This document shows, in pieces, positions 7,147 to 8,613 of a stretch of 8,613 nt of DNA; position 1 is the stretch's first letter; each line of letters begins with the position of its first letter. The notes under the pieces are model-generated. The model saw only the letters and a program-made list of their open reading frames with translations, had not been told where the DNA came from and made no database searches. Source of the DNA: Gallionellaceae bacterium (GTDB lineage: Bacteria > Pseudomonadota > Gammaproteobacteria > Burkholderiales > Gallionellaceae); contig JAUSKS010000331.1 of assembly GCA_030646595.1 (NCBI GenBank), positions 1 to 8,613 on the forward strand. Reading direction: 5' to 3'. Made by a program: the position numbers and the translations under genes.

Positions 7147-7944
7147 CTAACTGTTAATCAAAAATGCAGACAATGGCAGCTGTATGCTTTCGCTGCTGTG
7201 GCATAACAGACAGCCACGATTGAGGCCTGCTTCTGTCCTGGATACTAAAACGTAATCTGCTTTAACATCTGACCATGCCACCATTACATGCTCATTTTTT
7301 TTCTTCGGATAAAAAGTCAAATGCCTCAAATTAACGGAAGGCCCGGACAAGGAGAGAGATTGTTTGGGCATCATGTATAGAGAAGCAGCGCCCTGGTCAC
7401 TGGAAAATGCAATTTGCACGATATGTTTTTGTGCGTCGAGTACCTTGCCTCCTTGTAGTTGAATATGTGCAAACTGTGGTGCAACCAGAGGAAAGCGCAA
7501 CCCCGTTTGTGTGGCTACCCACTGCTCTAAAACCGGGGGCTTATCGGTAGTAATGTCCAGCAGGTGTCTATCTTCATTCACAGCAAGATGAGCGCCTATA
7601 ACCCAATCTAAATGGGTATTGCGGGAGTATATAAATAAGGCCACCACTAAAACCAGGCTGGTTAAAACAAGAGGGCATATCCAAAGCCATGATCGTCGGA
7701 CGAACTGTTTTTGGCGATTTTTTTGCAGCATGCCGCCAATGTGCGATCTAACATGCGCTGGTGCGGGCGATGTTCTCAAGCTGCTACGAAGCAGCAATAG
7801 AAATGCCCTTTCTTGCTCCAATGTAATCCTGCAAGCAGCGCAAGAAGCTAAATGTGCTTCAATCTCTGCAAGCTCACTATTTTGATATAAACCCTCCAGA
7901 TAGAATGAGAGTTTTTTTTGTATCACTTCACAAGACATCAACAT
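7147..7944 (-). CDS. Membrane-bound zinc-type anti-sigma factor with a C-terminal CxxCH motif
   Basis: The 265-residue protein is a single-pass inner-membrane anti-sigma factor. The N-terminal cytoplasmic ZAS/zf-HC2 domain has C5, then H31-x3-C35-x2-C38 (HLASCAAC), the zinc-coordinating pattern that holds the partner sigma factor inactive. One hydrophobic segment at about 86-107 (LWICPLVLTSLVLVVALFIY) is preceded by basic residues (KQFVRR), which puts residues 108-265 in the periplasm. This part ends with the block MVAWSDVKADYVLVS, seen in many ECF anti-sigma factors, and then CLLCH at 245-249, a c-type haem attachment pattern that is unusual here. The gene overlaps the sigma gene by seven bases if translation begins at ATG 7944 (GGAG at 7949-7952, four bases away); the in-frame ATG at 7938, forming a TGATG stop-start overlap, is an alternative that gives MSCEV. 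Either arrangement implies translational coupling and a matched pair. Confidence 0.9.
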   Translation of the reverse strand: MLMSCEVIQKKLSFYLEGLYQNSELAEIEAHLASCAACRITLEQERAFLLLLRSSLRTSPAPAHVRSHIGGMLQKNRQKQFVRRSWLWICPLVLTSLVLVVALFIYSRNTHLDWVIGAHLAVNEDRHLLDITTDKPPVLEQWVATQTGLRFPLVAPQFAHIQLQGGKVLDAQKHIVQIAFSSDQGAASLYMMPKQSLSLSGPSVNLRHLTFYPKKKNEHVMVAWSDVKADYVLVSRTEAGLNRGCLLCHSSESIQLPLSAFLINS

Positions 7945-8432
7945 GCCGCTCCAGACAAAAATTGTTTAATACGTGCCCGCCCGCGTGACAAGCGAGACAT
8001 GACTGTTCCTACCGGGCAATTAAAAATTGCCGCTATCTCTTTATACTCCAGACCTTCTTGATCGCGCAGCATGACCATCATTCTCAAACTAACGGGTAAA
8101 GAGGCAAAAGCCCTTTCCATATCTATCTTGAGATCGCAAGTAGAATGAACAGCAAGAGATAAAAATATTGGGTCTTCATCATCGCGCTCACCCAGAAGGA
8201 CCTCATGTTTACGTTGGCGATAAGTATTCAAAAATAAATTCTTCATGATAGTAAAAAGCCAGGCTTTGCAATTGGTATCGTGGGTATAAAGATGTTGGCA
8301 ATGGGTGGCTTTTAAATAGGTTTCTTGGGACAAATCTTCAGCGTCATTCACGGAGCCTGTTAGCACCATGGCGAAGTTATAAAGAGAATCAATATGATGC
8401 AAAATCATATCCTCGAACATCTTGTTGTCCAC
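7938..8432 (-). CDS. ECF (extracytoplasmic function) RNA polymerase sigma factor
   Basis: At 164 residues this has the usual size for a two-domain group 4 sigma factor. Region 2 spans about 10-76: DAEDLSQETYLKA is the core-binding part, and KAWLFTIMKNLFLNTYRQRK the -10 recognition and melting part. Region 4 spans about 104-158, with the helix-turn-helix LEYKEIAAIFNCPVGTVMSR followed by LSRGRARIKQ, which reads the -35 element. No extra C-terminal domain is present. The start codon is GTG at 8432, chosen because GAGGGAG (8443-8449) lies ten bases upstream; the next in-frame ATG (residue 5, at 8420) would be too far from it. The stop overlaps the anti-sigma start, so the two form one operon in which the downstream membrane protein is the expected inhibitor. 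The triggering signal is unknown. Confidence 0.95.
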   Translation of the reverse strand: MDNKMFEDMILHHIDSLYNFAMVLTGSVNDAEDLSQETYLKATHCQHLYTHDTNCKAWLFTIMKNLFLNTYRQRKHEVLLGERDDEDPIFLSLAVHSTCDLKIDMERAFASLPVSLRMMVMLRDQEGLEYKEIAAIFNCPVGTVMSRLSRGRARIKQFLSGAAC

Positions 8433-8442
8433 TATTATTATT

Positions 8443-8449
8443 CTCCCTC
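8443..8449 (-). promoter_or_regulatory. Ribosome-binding site for the GTG-started sigma gene
   Basis: On the minus strand the sequence reads GAGGGAG, with a 10-base AT-rich spacer to the GTG. It decides between the GTG start and the ATG four codons later. The long spacer and the non-ATG start suggest modest translation of the sigma factor. Confidence 0.6.
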
Positions 8450-8459
8450 TTGTATGTCT

Positions 8460-8488
8460 ATAAACACATGGGGCGGTCTAAATATTCC
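8460..8488 (-). promoter_or_regulatory. Candidate ECF-type promoter of the sigma/anti-sigma operon
   Basis: On the minus strand GGAATA (8488-8483) is followed after 17 bases by GTTTAT (8465-8460), with transcription predicted to begin near 8453, about 20 bases before the GTG start. A GGAAT-type -35 box is characteristic of many ECF-dependent promoters, and ECF operons are often autoregulated. The -10 box is only a partial match to the common GTCT-type element, so this is a moderate-confidence inference. Confidence 0.4.
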
Positions 8489-8505
8489 CGGGCTTGCCAT
8501 TTTAT

Positions 8506-8585
8506 TTTGGATGCGCTTGAGCAGCGGACGGCCCGGACCAACTATCGCACGGTGCGTCTCAGTTATATTTGGATGCCACCTGAGC
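8506..8585. repeat. Pair of short imperfect direct repeats upstream of the sigma operon
   Basis: TTTGGATGC followed within three to four bases by TGAGC occurs at 8506-8522 and again at 8568-8585, about 62 bases apart. They lie upstream of the candidate sigma promoter and could be regulator sites, or remnants of a repeat or of the end of a neighbouring element. Beyond these the segment up to 8613 shows no gene, only a small CAGAA/TTCTG hairpin in an A-rich context near the edge. Confidence 0.3.
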
Positions 8586-8613
8586 CCTAAACAGAAAAAA
8601 TTCTGGGCGAAAA

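Noticed and set aside
6957..7157. Plus-strand open frame of 66 codons between the AraC-type regulator and the anti-sigma gene
   Set aside because: It overlaps the anti-sigma 3' end on the opposite strand, lacks a convincing ribosome-binding site, and the product resembles nothing I recognise.

Overview
The window looks like chromosomal DNA of a Gram-negative proteobacterium, probably gamma- or betaproteobacterial. The evidence is strong Shine-Dalgarno sites, Sec signal peptides, an ECF sigma / zinc-type anti-sigma pair, a periplasmic MauG/cytochrome c peroxidase-type haem protein, and C/T-rich and G/A-rich palindromic intergenic repeats of a kind common in these groups. No gene here fixes the genus.

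All six genes lie on the minus strand, so transcription runs from high to low coordinates. From the right edge: an ECF sigma factor with a GTG start (8432-7938) and a plausible own ECF-type promoter; an overlapping membrane anti-sigma factor (7944-7147) with an unexpected CxxCH motif near its C-terminus; an AraC-type regulator with a GyrI-like effector domain (6893-6021); a 441-bp gene-poor gap holding a MITE-like inverted-repeat element; an exported right-handed beta-helix protein (5579-4548); a second copy of the repeat; a 1044-residue exported protein with seven delta-60 repeats and five DUF11 repeats (4255-1121); and the N-terminal 284 residues of an exported MauG/cytochrome c peroxidase-like protein (852 to beyond base 1). 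The last gene runs off the left edge and has no stop codon in the window.

Sigma and anti-sigma form a translationally coupled operon. The other genes are separated by gaps of about 250-440 bp, most with hairpins or repeats, so they are probably separate transcription units. The locus can be read as two regulatory modules (envelope-stress type sigma/anti-sigma, and a small-ligand-sensing AraC regulator) beside three exported proteins. Whether the regulators control the exported proteins cannot be told from sequence alone.

The points most worth a second look are the CxxCH motif in the anti-sigma factor's periplasmic part, and the beta-helix gene enclosed between 22-base inverted repeats as if it were a small mobile or recombined cassette.
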